DNA from: Triglochin maritima
Lineage: Eukaryota; Streptophyta; Magnoliopsida; Alismatales; Juncaginaceae
DNA: 64,000 bases
Direction of reading: 5' to 3'
NCBI GenBank assembly: GCA_963682175.1
Contig: OY821772.1
Span: forward strand, 15,678,743 to 15,742,742
The position numbers were made by a program, and so were the translations under genes. The notes below the pieces were generated by a model. That model was not told the DNA's origin. It did not search any database and saw nothing but the letters and a program-made list of their open reading frames with translations. This document shows positions 23,905 through 34,598 of the stretch, piece by piece (the stretch's first letter is position 1; each line of letters opens with the position of its first letter).

Positions 23905-25563
23905 ATGGCTTCAACATCTAATCACTTAGAGGGTTTATGCACCACAAGGCCTCCTTTGCTTAATGGGTCAAATTATGATTATTGGAAAAATAGAATGAAA
24001 ATCTTTTTAATATCAAATGAACTTAAGTATTGGAAGTTTATTCAAAATGCATACATACCCCCAAATGAAGATGATTTAGATTCTCTATCTAGGGCTCAAA
24101 TGAAAGAAATTGAAATGAATTCAAAAATTATGAATATTCTTTATTGTGGCCTTAATGAGGGAGAATACAATAGAATTAGGGGATGTGAAAATGCAAATGA
24201 AATATGGCATAGGTTACAAATGCATCATGAGGGTGATAGCAAAACCAAAGAAACTAGGATAAGTCTCCTCATGCATAAATATGAAATATTTTCTATGCAA
24301 ATCGGTGAGAACATAAGCGACATGAACACTCGCTTCACCGATATTACTAACTCTCTTTTGATTCTTGGAAGAAGGATAAATGAAGGAGAGATGACTCGGA
24401 AATTCCTCCGGTCATTGAGCAACGATTGGGAAGACAAGGTTGTCGCAATTGAAGAATCGCACGATCTTTCAAAATTGAAGATGGAGGAACTCATTGGAAA
24501 TCTCATGGCCTATGAGCTCCAATTGAGTCATCGAAAAGAGAAGGAAGCTTCAAAGAAAAACACCTTGGTGGCATTACATGCAAATTTTGATGAGCCAAGG
24601 AGGGTGGAAGAAGAGGACATTGAGGTCCTTGCCCAAGACTTCTTCAAATACCTCAAGAGTAATAAGGGAGAAAAGAATGAAAGAAGAGGTAGAAGAAGTG
24701 AGAAAAGAGAAAAAGAAAAAGAGAGGGAGGAGAGCGAAAATGAGAGAAAAGAGAGGGAGAAGAAAAATGAGAGAAGAGAGAGGAGAAGAGAAAAGGAGAA
24801 GAGTAAGAGGAAAGAAAGGAAGGAGGAAGCTCACAAAGCCACTTGGGATGACTCTTCATCTCCATCATCATCATCCTCTTCCTTGCAAAGTAGAAGAGAG
24901 GTTGCACATTCATGCTTCATGGCCATTGAAGATGAACAAAGTGAGGTAGCTTCTAACTCCTCTAAATCTTATTCCACTAGAAGTAATTCATGTTCAAGTA
25001 AATCATATTCTAGTGATAGCTCCAATTCTAATGCTAATGATGAATCATATACACATGATGAGCTACAAAATGCATTTCATGATTTAGTTAAACAATATGA
25101 GATCATTTGTGAAAAGAACAAAAATGCTAGAAAAACTATAAATGATCTCAAATGCCAAATTGAATTAATCATGAATGAAAAGAATGAGGTGATTGCTAGA
25201 CTTGAATCAAATGAATCATCACTTGCTAGTCTAAGTAAAACACCTATTGTTGATGAACATTTAGATCTTAGAACTTCAAATATGCAATTAAGGAAAGATC
25301 TAGAAATGTTCACTAAAGGAACAAAAATGCTTGATATGCTTTTAGGTAGTCAAAGACAATCCTTAACTAAACATGGTTTAGGATACAACTCTAAATTGAA
25401 AAACCATGTATCTCACACTACACTAAATGGCAAGCATATGTTCATTAACCATAGTTCTTCAAGTGTGTGGGCTCCCAAAACCAAAATGGTTTGGATTCCC
25501 AAAGCTAACATTCAAGGACCCAAAGTTGTTTGGGTACCTAAATCTACTCTTGTAGGAGCTTGA
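23905..25563 (+). CDS. gag: Sirevirus-type Gag, intact, without zinc knuckle
   Basis: 552-residue copia-type Gag that would build the element's virus-like particle. Residues 17-110 form the N-terminal copia Gag segment (P-L-L-N-G-x-N-Y-x-x-W, then IWHRLQ); residues 110-215 form the UBN2-like helical core (KETRISLL...FTDITNSL...FLRSLS). In complete Sireviruses a CCHC knuckle is expected next. Here residues 254-310 are almost only Lys, Arg and Glu and contain no C-x2-C. Then come KATWDDSS, a Ser-rich stretch, a coiled-coil segment (about 380-460) and W-x-P-K repeats (VWAPK, VWIPK, VWVPK) ending at residue 552. The stop falls just where protease would start. ATG 23905 follows the PBS by about 40 nt. 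The frame is open throughout. Confidence 0.92.
   Translation: MASTSNHLEGLCTTRPPLLNGSNYDYWKNRMKIFLISNELKYWKFIQNAYIPPNEDDLDSLSRAQMKEIEMNSKIMNILYCGLNEGEYNRIRGCENANEIWHRLQMHHEGDSKTKETRISLLMHKYEIFSMQIGENISDMNTRFTDITNSLLILGRRINEGEMTRKFLRSLSNDWEDKVVAIEESHDLSKLKMEELIGNLMAYELQLSHRKEKEASKKNTLVALHANFDEPRRVEEEDIEVLAQDFFKYLKSNKGEKNERRGRRSEKREKEKEREESENERKEREKKNERRERRREKEKSKRKERKEEAHKATWDDSSSPSSSSSSLQSRREVAHSCFMAIEDEQSEVASNSSKSYSTRSNSCSSKSYSSDSSNSNANDESYTHDELQNAFHDLVKQYEIICEKNKNARKTINDLKCQIELIMNEKNEVIARLESNESSLASLSKTPIVDEHLDLRTSNMQLRKDLEMFTKGTKMLDMLLGSQRQSLTKHGLGYNSKLKNHVSHTTLNGKHMFINHSSSSVWAPKTKMVWIPKANIQGPKVVWVPKSTLVGA
24664..24834 (+). repeat. Purine-rich low-complexity tract encoding a Lys/Arg/Glu domain
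   Basis: About 170 bp made almost only of A and G (gagaaaagag-like units) on the plus strand, coding for residues 254-310 of Gag. It sits where the nucleic-acid-binding zinc knuckle would be and may have grown by slippage. Confidence 0.8.
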
Positions 25564-25925
25564 GGAGGAGATTGGTGGTGACCGGGTGAGCTCAAGAGTC
25601 AAATTCAAATCCGGTTGCATCACCAAATGAGATTGGAGCTAAATTCGAATTCAACATTGGTGTAAATTTCTATCTTTGAAATTTCTGAAAATTCAGCTCT
25701 AATCTAGTCTTTATGCTTAAATGTCATAATCTTTAGAATTCAATTCATTGAATATCATTTAGTTTAATTCATTGCAAATCAAATACCCTATTCATTGCAA
25801 ATCATTTATCACATCCATTGATTCTAAATGTCAAATTTTAAATGGATGTTAGAATAAGGCTTAAGTTGAAACTTAAATGAACTTAACTTGAATCATACTC
25901 ATTGTTTCCATTTAGTCTTATTGAT

Positions 25926-26200
25926 AGGGGGAGCTTAAATGTTATATCTTTTAATTAGAGTAATGAAGTGCAAAATTTAGGGGGAGCAACTTCATTACAA
26001 GACATCCACATTCTATGCTTAAAGTCTTAAATAATTATTATTTTTGATGGATGTCAAAGGGGGAGAGATAATTAAGGGGGTAACTTGAAAAACTTGAACA
26101 AAAACTATGCATATCCATAGGGGGAGCATCTATATGCATAGTTTACATATAAAATTTTCAAGTATTAAGATATCGGTTGCCATCATCAAAAAGGGGGAGA
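25926..26200 (+). other. Array of polypurine tracts before the 3' LTR
   Basis: AGGGGGAGC at 25926-25934, 25979-25987 and 26119-26127, AAAGGGGGAGAG at 26056-26067, AAGGGGG near 26074-26080 and AAAAGGGGGAGA at 26188-26200. Only the last touches the LTR and would prime plus-strand synthesis. Multiple copies are a known Sirevirus trait. Confidence 0.85.
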
Positions 26201-26201
26201 T

Positions 26202-27670
26202 TGTTGGCTTTTTGGCCTTAATCTTATGTTTTGATGATTTAATCAACCGAATCCTAATTAGGATAGCACACACTATGCATTGCATATATATTGTATTGTG
26301 CTAACCTCTACAGGTGATCAAGACTCAAGAAAGAAGGAAATGAAGTCAAGACATGTAATTAAAGCTAAATCGAAGACATGTAATCTTGATTTCTTTTGAG
26401 TCTTAGGAACAAAGTGTAATTGAGCATACTTGAGCTAAAATCAACTTAATCACACACTAGGTTCCCTATAGAAGTCACACACGAAATTTCACATTATTTG
26501 GACTTCAATAGATCACCCAAACTTAGATCGGAAAACACTAAATCTGAACCCTAACTGTCTGCCCACACTCGGTCGACCGCAACATGCCGTTCGGTCGACC
26601 GGATGATCAAGTTATCCAGTTTGTGTTTTCCTACCTAGTTTCGTTCGACCGCACCACATCTTTCGGTCGACCGTTTGAACTTACTGTTCCGACCGTTATT
26701 CTTGTCGTATATGCCCAACGGTCGTATTCGTATTAAAACTATATACACCTCCATATACTTAACCAAACGGTCGAACCAGGTGCCAAGTTCGGTCGACCGT
26801 TTAACCTTGTCAAAAATTCCCTGCTATCGGTCGATACGATTTCGTTCGACCGATCCAATTTTCCTCTACCGAAACGCTTCTTCGGTCGACCGGTAACCAT
26901 GTTCGGTCGACCTTGTTCTTAATAGACTTAAGTGTTCGGTCGATCTATTCATATTTCGGTCGACCGTATCCCTATCGAACCCAAGCGTTCGGTCGACCGT
27001 TGCACCTTTTCGGTAGACCGTTTCTGGACAGATTTGCAACCCGATTTTCTGCTTTGTGTTCTTTGCACAATATCCAACCAAATCTTGTCCCAACGGATCT
27101 ATTCTCTCTATTGCTTATAAATAGAGTTGTAAAACACATTTTAACACAACTCTCCCACTACAAACTTGTCCCAAACTTTAGAGAGAATTCCATACACTCC
27201 AAACCTCAAATCTCCACACTTAATCATATTTCCAATCTCATTCAAGTGTGCTCAAAGTTTAGAGAGTATGTTCCACTCAAGTTACATTTGCTGTCAAGAA
27301 AGTAAAGGCTCCGGTGAAAGCCCGAAGCATCCTTCTCGGATTGTGAGAAGAGGATTCCAAGCTCGGCGAGAGTTGTTCGCGAGTTTGACGGTTGTAAGGC
27401 GTTGTCTCCCGGCCCGGAACGGGGAGCGGATAGTGAAGTCGTAGGCGGAGCTCGGTGATCCGAGCGGAGCTTGCAAGAGAGGATTAGGACCCGGGTGGGG
27501 TGCTGAACCTCTATAAAAATCGACCCGACTTCTTGTGGTTTGCATTATTTTCCTTTACTTGCTTGTTTGTTTTTAATTTCCGCTGCATTTACTCGATTGT
27601 CTAAACAAGTAGGTAATTAGGTGATTAGATTAATAGTCATTAGTGGACCCATAACCCACACGATCATACA
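26202..27670 (+). repeat. 3' LTR of the gag-only Sirevirus derivative
   Basis: Matches 22381-23851 with about 15 substitutions and two 1-bp gaps counted by eye. Several changes fall in the palindromes (for example CGGTAGACCG near 27011). Confidence 0.95.
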
Positions 27671-27675
27671 AGACC
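27671..27675. other. Target-site duplication AGACC (right)
   Basis: Second copy of AGACC, followed by CGGGTGGGGTGTCGAACC exactly as in copy A after its single AGACC. Confidence 0.95.
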
Positions 27676-27839
27676 CGGGTGGGGTGTCGAACCTCTATAA
27701 AATTGCCTTGTCCATTTGTGGTTTGCATGCCTCTTTCTTTACTTATTTTCATTGTTTATTTCCGCTACATCTTTGATTGAATCAAGTAGAGAATTAAGAA
27801 TTTGATTAGACTAATTAGGGGTCATTCGATCCTACAACA
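27676..27839 (+). repeat. Sirevirus LTR 3' portion, copy B, right half
   Basis: Continues 22043-22375 after the insertion and ends CGATCCTACAACA as in copy A. Confidence 0.8.
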
Positions 27840-28733
27840 CATACAATTACATGGTATACAAGACTATGATAGGGTAGCATGAAGTGAAGATCAATTTTAT
27901 GTATTGTCAAGTATGCAACAATCACCTAGTGTGGCCATTAAAGCGTCAATCAATCCTAAGCATAACCTTAGTTTATTCAGGCAACAAGAACAAAATCAAG
28001 TAACCATTCATTTGAAGTCAATTCCATCAGCAAATAGAACCCATCACAAGCAACATGTCAAACATAGATCTAGCATGAAACAAGTACCTAGCGTGGTCAT
28101 TATCTCATCTAAAGCAAGGTTAACATACTACAAGTTTTAGATCTAACATTAAACACATGGAAATGACACAAACTTAGTACCCCATCATACACTTCACCAC
28201 CAACTACATTGGCTCCACCCCAAATTGGGTGGATCTACTCACTAATCATCAATACAAACATCGAAATGAAGAGATTAACACTAAACATAGCATTAAACAC
28301 TAACTTGAAAACTAACCAACAAAATCAAAAACTAATTCGATAGAATGAAAGTTAATGACAAGAGGAACATGAATCCAACCTTAGATTAAAGAAAATGTGA
28401 GATTACAACCTTCATCCAACTTCCTCTACTTGCAGCCAAATTGGGTAAAACCTAACCCTCTAATGGTGCAAGTGGAGAAGAAGAAAAAAGGTAGGAGAAA
28501 CATTGCTACTTAAAGAAGAAAGAGTGGTGTAGATGAATCTGGAAACAATTCGGCGACTGTAATCAATTTCTCTACGGTCTGACGTACCCAAATAAACAAG
28601 GTCGAGCCCTGGAGAAATTGGAGTGGATTCTGACTAAAATGATCTCGTGAGGGACAAAATTGTCCCACGAGGAACAGACGTGTCCCCCGAGCAACTCACC
28701 TGACATCTCTTTCATTGAAGGTGAGGTTGGAAT
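27840..28733 (-). repeat. Athila/Tat-type LTR fragment, copy B (longer than copy A)
   Basis: Follows 7731-8355 to 28464, then continues for 270 bp that copy A has lost. At 28644-28671 this extra part has an inverted repeat: CTCGT-ga-GGGACAA, aa, TTGTCCC-ACGAG. A distinct palindrome again occurs in an LTR of this type. Confidence 0.5.
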
Positions 28734-29610
28734 TGTTGGCTTTTTGGCTAACATATCAATAAACACATGTAATCAATTAATATCATTGCAAACATATATT
28801 GTATTTCTAACATTTCAGGAAACAAGTGTGGATCAAGACAAGAAATCAAGAATGAAGAGTAGATAGGTTTACATTTCTTGTTCTTAAGTTATAATGTAAC
28901 TTGGCACTTGAAATCTTTGATGAATTGCATTGCATGAACCTTAGGGAACCTATAGAAGTCTCACAATTAAGTCCATATAAAATTGACTTCAATAGGACAT
29001 TGACGAAACATAGAAATTCCCTTAGAATGGGATTTCTGGGTCAAACCGGTTGACCGGTAGGCCATCTGGTTCGACCAGAATTCAACTGATAGTTATTCTT
29101 TTCCCAAATGGTGACCAGACCTTCCTTGGGTTCGACCGGAATTCCACATATAGTTATTCTTTTCCCAAACGGTCGACCAAACCTTCCTTGGGTTCTACCG
29201 ATTCTATTATGTGCTTTCACGATTTTAATCGGTCGACCGAATTCTTTTCCCCGTTCGACCGTTTCATTATGTCAACCGATATTACCCAGTTCGACCGAAA
29301 GAAATCCCACTCACCTATCATATCTTGACACGTGTCCTGGTTAGAGTGGAAACTGGTCTACCGAAAGTCTATTTTGTTCGACCATTTGCTTTTCCGACTT
29401 TGTCTTTAATATGACCATTATACTTGTTATATTTTCCAACAGTCGTATACAAATACTCCACCTAACCCTCTTTTAGATTTGGTCTACCGGTCGACCGAGA
29501 CCTTATAAATGGTTGATCGGTTCATTATTCACTCTAGCTCCAAAACTTACTGGAAGTTTTCAGTTGAACCAATTCACCATTTTGTTCAACCGTTTTCTCA
29601 TTTGCATAGT
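28734..29610 (+). repeat. Truncated Sirevirus LTR, second subfamily
   Basis: Starts TGTTGGCTTTTTGGCTAAC and matches the reverse complement of the solo LTR at 51376-53112 (shared ATGTAATCAATTAAT/ATATTGT region, GAAACAAGTGTGGATCAAG). It carries GGTCGACC-type motifs in varied form (29047-29500). It breaks off at about 29610 where element X begins. Confidence 0.75.
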
Positions 29611-30100
29611 TTCACAACAAGATTTAAAGGGTCATTGACTAAAACAAACTTCCTTAAATTAACAAACACGAATTATTGACTCACTAGGTTCAGGGTGGAC
29701 TTCTTTAATTATTTGAGCACTCAAACCCTCTGATTACTCACCCCCGAGGGAAAACTGGGGTGCATCCTAACGACTCGATAAGTCCTAAAGCCATTGTACT
29801 AGATATCCTAATGCATCAAGTTCAAGACAATTTTGGGAGATATCTTTTACTTTGCCTCTCAACGGTTTTGCACATGCTAAACACACACAAAACCCACAAA
29901 ACATTTTCTTTCACAGCACATGACGATTTTAAAGAAATGTGAAAATTTTAAAGCACTAGGCAAGCAAAAGAAGACAAGTCACCCAAGGATCTTGGCAAGC
30001 AGATATATCGATATTAAATGCAGCACACTAACATGACCTATCAATGCACACAAAAGAAAACAAAATCAAAGGAAAAGACTCGACTATGTACACACGTAAA

Positions 30101-30118
30101 ACACCCCCCCCCCACACC
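30101..30118 (-). other. Internal polypurine-like tract
   Basis: A run of about nine G on the minus strand (TAGGTGTGGGGGGGGG). It recurs at about 47184-47200 (Y) and, shorter, at 41541-41553 (W, plus strand), each time just after GAGGACAATGCAT-like sequence. It lies roughly 1.2 kb before the 3' LTR in W, so it would be an internal, second tract. Confidence 0.6.
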
Positions 30119-30511
30119 TACCTCATGCATTGTCCTCAATGAATGTGAGCAAGATACTACATGAATTTATGCATGAAAAAGGAAAGATCTCACCAATGTG
30201 AAGTACAACAGGAAGTTCATGGTTATGTTGATGGACACAAACCCTAATTCCCTCAAAACTTGTGAGGTTAAAGAAGGGATACAAATACGTGAAAGAAATG
30301 GGGCCCAAATACATAAGTGTTGGGGCCCACAACAATCAATGCTCGCTCATGGAGTCTTTTATTATACTTTTTTTTCTTTTTTCTTTTTTTAATATAACTA
30401 TGTACAAACATAAGTTCCCATCTTCATTTGTCAAATGACATCAAAGGGGAACCTCAAAAGTGGGTCAATGCACTTGGAAAGGGAACATGACATCACGTGG
30501 GGCCAGAAAAC

Positions 30512-31952
30512 TCATGTTTGGGCCCCCTCACAAAGTGCACAAGATGAAAGGAGAGGTTCATGCATTGGACGCAAAGGCGTCTCATTCAAAGGATCAAACT
30601 GAAAGAGCTTGAACCTATGAAGAGATTGGGAAATATGGTGCAACAAAAGAAGAGTTGCTCCCATTACGGTGTTCAAGTTACGATCGTCAATCCAAACTCT
30701 CCAACCAACAGGCTGGTGGGTCGGAACGAGGTCAAGAACCTCGTTAGGCATGCCCGACTCACCAGGTGAACAAAAAGTGGGTCTCATACCCAAGGTATCC
30801 TCCAAGTAACTCCTAATACCCTCATTAGCAATGTAATTGTTTGAATTTCCATCATTTCCAAGATGATCAGGAACAATATTGAGAGGCAAACTCTCATCAG
30901 GTTGTTTGAAATTGAGGGTACTAGGGAGCTCTTGCTCCACTGGAGGTGAGTCCTTAAGAGGCACAACATGAAGATCATATGGCTCAAGGGCCACGGGACA
31001 AAAGATAAGGCACAATCCTGTGCCGACTCATAATGAAATTGGTCTATGTTTTTCTCAATTGGAATCGAATCCTCCACCAAGTGATCGTGAATTAAAACCC
31101 CAAGTCTCTCAGACTGACTAGGTGTTTGACTTTGAATGATTGTGCTTTGAATTTGTGGATGTGGTGGTGGTTCGATATCAGACGATAAATCCTCATGTTG
31201 ACAAGAAAGGTTACTATCCTCACGTTCACGTAATTGTTGCGTCATTTCACTCACTTGCTGTGCCACATTTTGTATGGACTGTTGAGTGGTTTCCATGAAC
31301 GTAAGGAAAGTTTGTTTCAAGGAATCAGGTATGCGGTCAACTATGAGGTCCAAGTCAGAGCTTGGGAAATTTTGGGGTTGGGTGTTGATGGGCTGAAAAT
31401 GAGTCCAATGATTTGAAGTGGAGTGTTGGTAGAATTCTGGGTATTCGGGAGGAGGATACTAGGGTGAAAATGATGTATAAGAATTTGCATAAGAATGGTC
31501 TCCCCACGAATCCATCCCTCTCGGTTTGTACACGGATGCGTAATCGTCATATTGAGCATTTTGGGAAAATGTATGCTTATACTCAGGCTCAAGGGGAACA
31601 TAACGACATTCCCCGATAACATGACCACTCAACCCACAACAGTCACACGGTACGGCTACTGGAGCCACCGGTGCACTCATGTCGTGTACCGTACGCATGA
31701 AAGAATCCAAAGTTTGTTGTAATGTCTCAGTTTGTTGACCAGCATATGATCCGACGTAACTAGATGGTGGTCTAGGAGTCGGTGGCTCTCTCATATTACC
31801 CCAATTGAAGATTGCTCAGTCACACAATTAAGATTGTGCCAACCATACGGGTTGTTAGTCTGAGCCACCCCAGGTTGCATGGGTCCGGAATACCCGGAAG
31901 AATTGTCCTGGTCCCAACAATGATATGGATGGTCGCCCATGTAACCATCCAT
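30512..31952 (-). pseudogene. Gag (C-terminal half) fused to an RT-motif remnant, element X
   Basis: The conserved start MDGYMGDHP is at 31952. Segments in different frames follow: 31794-31459 with the CCHC knuckle CDCCGLSGHVIGEC, 31353-30784 with the METTQQSIQN coiled segment, 31015-30512 with PVGWRVWIDDRNLNT. The last resembles the GWRVCIDYRKLN opening of Athila/Tat reverse transcriptase, followed by a worn PLP-x-I-x-Q-x-LER stretch. Protease and the RT catalytic Asp pair are absent. At least two frameshifts break it. The same fusion occurs in W and Y, so it is a family trait and not a chance deletion in X. Confidence 0.8.
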
Positions 31953-32891
31953 CTCAACAAAACTCTCGAGTCGACCACTCCCACCACCACGAGGCTAAGC
32001 TCTCAAAAAGTGCTCGACTCGACCCTAAAACGCTACCAGAGAGTGTAAAGGGGAGGAGACTAGAACGTAGAAGTAGGTTAGAAGAAGATGACTGAGAGGA
32101 GAAGGGAAGAATCCCTAGTAACTAGCGTGGGTAGTGGGAGAGGGTAGAAGCCTAATCTAGCAAGCACGGCTCAAACAATGTAAGGCAATGGGTCCTTAGG
32201 CTAGACGAGGCCTAACTTCGAGGTCAATAGTCTCGACACACCTCACCTCCCTACAATGAAGACCACAATGCCCAGCAAGTGATACCAGATCTGGAGACCC
32301 AGTACCTCCTACTATCGACAAGTTAGGTAACGCTGATCAGGCCATGATGGTCTCAACTTGATCACTCTCCTAGTGCTTCCAAAATCCATAGGGCCAATGT
32401 CTACTTGCTTTTAGAATTAAGGCTTTCTTAAGAGTGATTTTTGGGGCCAAGGAAAGGGTGATGAAATCGCCCACCTTATCTTTTATGGGACAGCCCCTCC
32501 TTAGTAGTGTTTTGATCTTAAATCTAGCAATCAACACTCCAATCAAACGCTCAACTCACTCTTGTCCCGATGCACCTTACTAACTAATGCATGATCGAAA
32601 CATGCATGAATGAGAGATTTGGGTGCACGTACCTCACGCCAACAATCAACAACAAAAATGTAAAGCAAAGAAAAGACAAATGCGTGCAAGGTCTACAAAT
32701 GATGTACGACCTAGATGGCAAGAAGTCTAATCTTTTGCTTTGAGTTTGATGGTCCAAGTTGATTAAAGGGGATTGATTTAATGATCTGGGAGCAAACTAC
32801 AAGTCACAACATGCAAGATTTCGCTCCCAGACAACTACACTGAAGCAAAGAACAACCAGAACAAAATTAAGAGCGAATGAAGCTAACCAGG

Positions 32892-32927
32892 CCGCCAATT
32901 GGCGGTTCCTCACCGCTGATTGGCGGT
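32892..32927. repeat. Paired palindromes in the leader of X
   Basis: CCGCCAATTGGCGG (32892-32905, perfect) and ACCGCTGATTGGCGGT (32912-32927, near-perfect), 132-184 nt downstream of the PBS in the element's own orientation. Confidence 0.9.
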
Positions 32928-33058
32928 AAGTTTGGTGCTTCTGTTCCTCCAATTTTGCCAGTGGACTCCCTTTGAGCTCTAGGATCCCTGAAACAAATCA
33001 AAACTAAAAAAAATTAAAGCCACTCGAGTCGTCCAAACCAAATTCTGGACAGAACACC

Positions 33059-33076
33059 TCCCCGGCAACGGCGCCA
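33059..33076 (-). other. PBS, tRNA-Asp type, element X
   Basis: On the minus strand TGGCGCCGTTGCCGGGGA, complementary to the last 18 nt of plant tRNA-Asp (GUC). This primer is known for Athila/Tat elements. It lies ten bases inside the LTR end. Confidence 0.9.
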
Positions 33077-33086
33077 AAAACTTGAT

Positions 33087-34598
33087 TGATACGTTTTAAT
33101 TATAACCGCAAGTGCATGGCCGCATTGAAGCAGTGGCAAATACGGGTAAATCCACAGGGAGGTGTGTCGACTTTAGTTTGTTCGAAGACGAGTGGGAAAG
33201 AAAGGAGAGAAATATTGATTACACTAAATTACACTAAAATGCAAAAGGAAATGGATAATAAGGAATAAAACTAAACCCCATAGGGGGTAGAGAAAGGAGT
33301 GTGAATACAAATATATGTGTATGTGTGTGTGTTCACTTATGCTCATCAGAACATGTAGTGCATGAAAATCATAAAACTACATCCAACTTTGCCTCCACAT
33401 GAAATAAGATAACACAATATCATTAAAACATACAAGACAATAATTGGAATGAAGCTAAATGAACTCATGTATAAAGACTAGAACCTACTATGCCTCCACA
33501 TGAAAGAAGATAACCCAATATCATTAAAACATAAAAGGCATTAACCAAGCTAAAGGCAACAAGAGCACATACACTACAAGTCATGTGTCCTTTATCAATT
33601 TCATTCATATCCTCACCTCATCATTCCCCATAAAATAGGTCCACTAGTCTAAGCATACGCTAAGCTTCATTCAAGAGCATTAGCATATCAAAGACAAGAG
33701 TGAAATCCCATTAGATGGTTATGGAAATCATATAAGGTTCAAAGGATTAAGATAAGACACACCTAATACATCACCTAATCACATCACATATTTCTTCACC
33801 CCCCAAATGAGGATGAAACTACTTACTAATCATTACACTAACTACATCAACAAAATGAAACATTATACTGAAGGGAAATTAAACTAAGCAAGCAAGAAAT
33901 ATTAAAGAAGCTAAAAGGACATAAAACTAAAGAAGCATGCAAGAATTAAAAGAAGATTACAAAAAACTAAAAACAATTATTTTATTAAAATGACTCACAT
34001 TGAAGGTAACACTCTTCTCCACCTTGAGTTTTGCTTCAAGGCTTACTCCAAGTAGAGAGAATGCCACCAAGCAATGGGTAATTACAATAGAAGGTGAAGA
34101 GTTCTATTTATAGCATAGAAAAAGGTAATGCGGGACAATCCCCAGGTATGAGACTAAACATATACCAAAAATAGACTAAATACACCATAATACATGACCC
34201 GCCAAAGTCGTAGCATATTTTAATCCAAATGGACCGCCAATCAGCGGTCTATATAGTTCGGATCCGGCCTGGATTTGGTGTGTTGTTGTCTGGTTTTGTT
34301 TCTTCATGTTTGATGCATCTGAGTAGGTTGTTGGAGCTCCGACCCGAATAGAATTTCCAAAATACTCTCCATGATGTTGTGGAGTATTCTTGTTTGCTCA
34401 TTGGTCCTTCGATCTTACATCTTAGTCCTCGAGTCTCTCAACTCAGTCATTTTCCCTGCTATTAGGTCCATTTATACTCTCTCCTTCTCAAACCTACTTA
34501 TTCCTGAAAACTAAACATAAAACTCGTTACATAGCATTGTTTGGGGTGAAAGATAATGGATATAAGACACAAAGATATGCATGAAATGATGCCAATCA
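33087..34598 (-). repeat. 5' LTR of element X
   Basis: 1512 bp. In minus orientation it starts TGATTGGCATCATTTCATGC and ends CGTATCA. It contains a near-palindrome GACCGCC-aat-CAGCGGTC at 34232-34249 about 120-150 bp upstream of a TATA-like CTATTTATAG (34109-34118 on the plus strand). Matches LTRs 35442, 37005, 42893 and 50216. Confidence 0.85.

Larger units (their letters stand above)
22381..27670 (+). mobile_element. Young gag-only Sirevirus derivative (TR-GAG type), complete
   Basis: 5.29-kb element with two LTRs of about 1470 bp (TGTTGG...CATACA), a tRNA-Met PBS, one intact Gag ORF, at least five polypurine tracts and a 5-bp target duplication AGACC. There is no protease, integrase, RT or RNase H anywhere between the LTRs. 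By eye the LTRs differ at about 15 bases plus two single-base indels (about 1%), so insertion was recent. Elements of this plan are known as terminal-repeat retrotransposons with a GAG domain, and need enzymes from an autonomous relative. The insertion lies inside an LTR remnant of its own superfamily. Confidence 0.95.
29611..34598 (-). mobile_element. Athila-like non-autonomous element X, 3' end lost
   Basis: In minus orientation: LTR 34598-33087, tRNA-Asp PBS 33076-33059, leader with paired palindromes, a broken Gag-RT-motif ORF (31952-30512), an internal G-rich tract, then 3' non-coding DNA matching element W, cut off at 29611 before any 3' LTR. There is no complete pol. Right flank at 34599 is a CACTA transposase remnant, so X appears to have inserted into or beside that gene. 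Confidence 0.8.

Noticed and set aside
24574..24949. Overlapping ORFs on both strands in the purine tract
   Set aside because: They are by-products of a low-complexity A/G run within gag.
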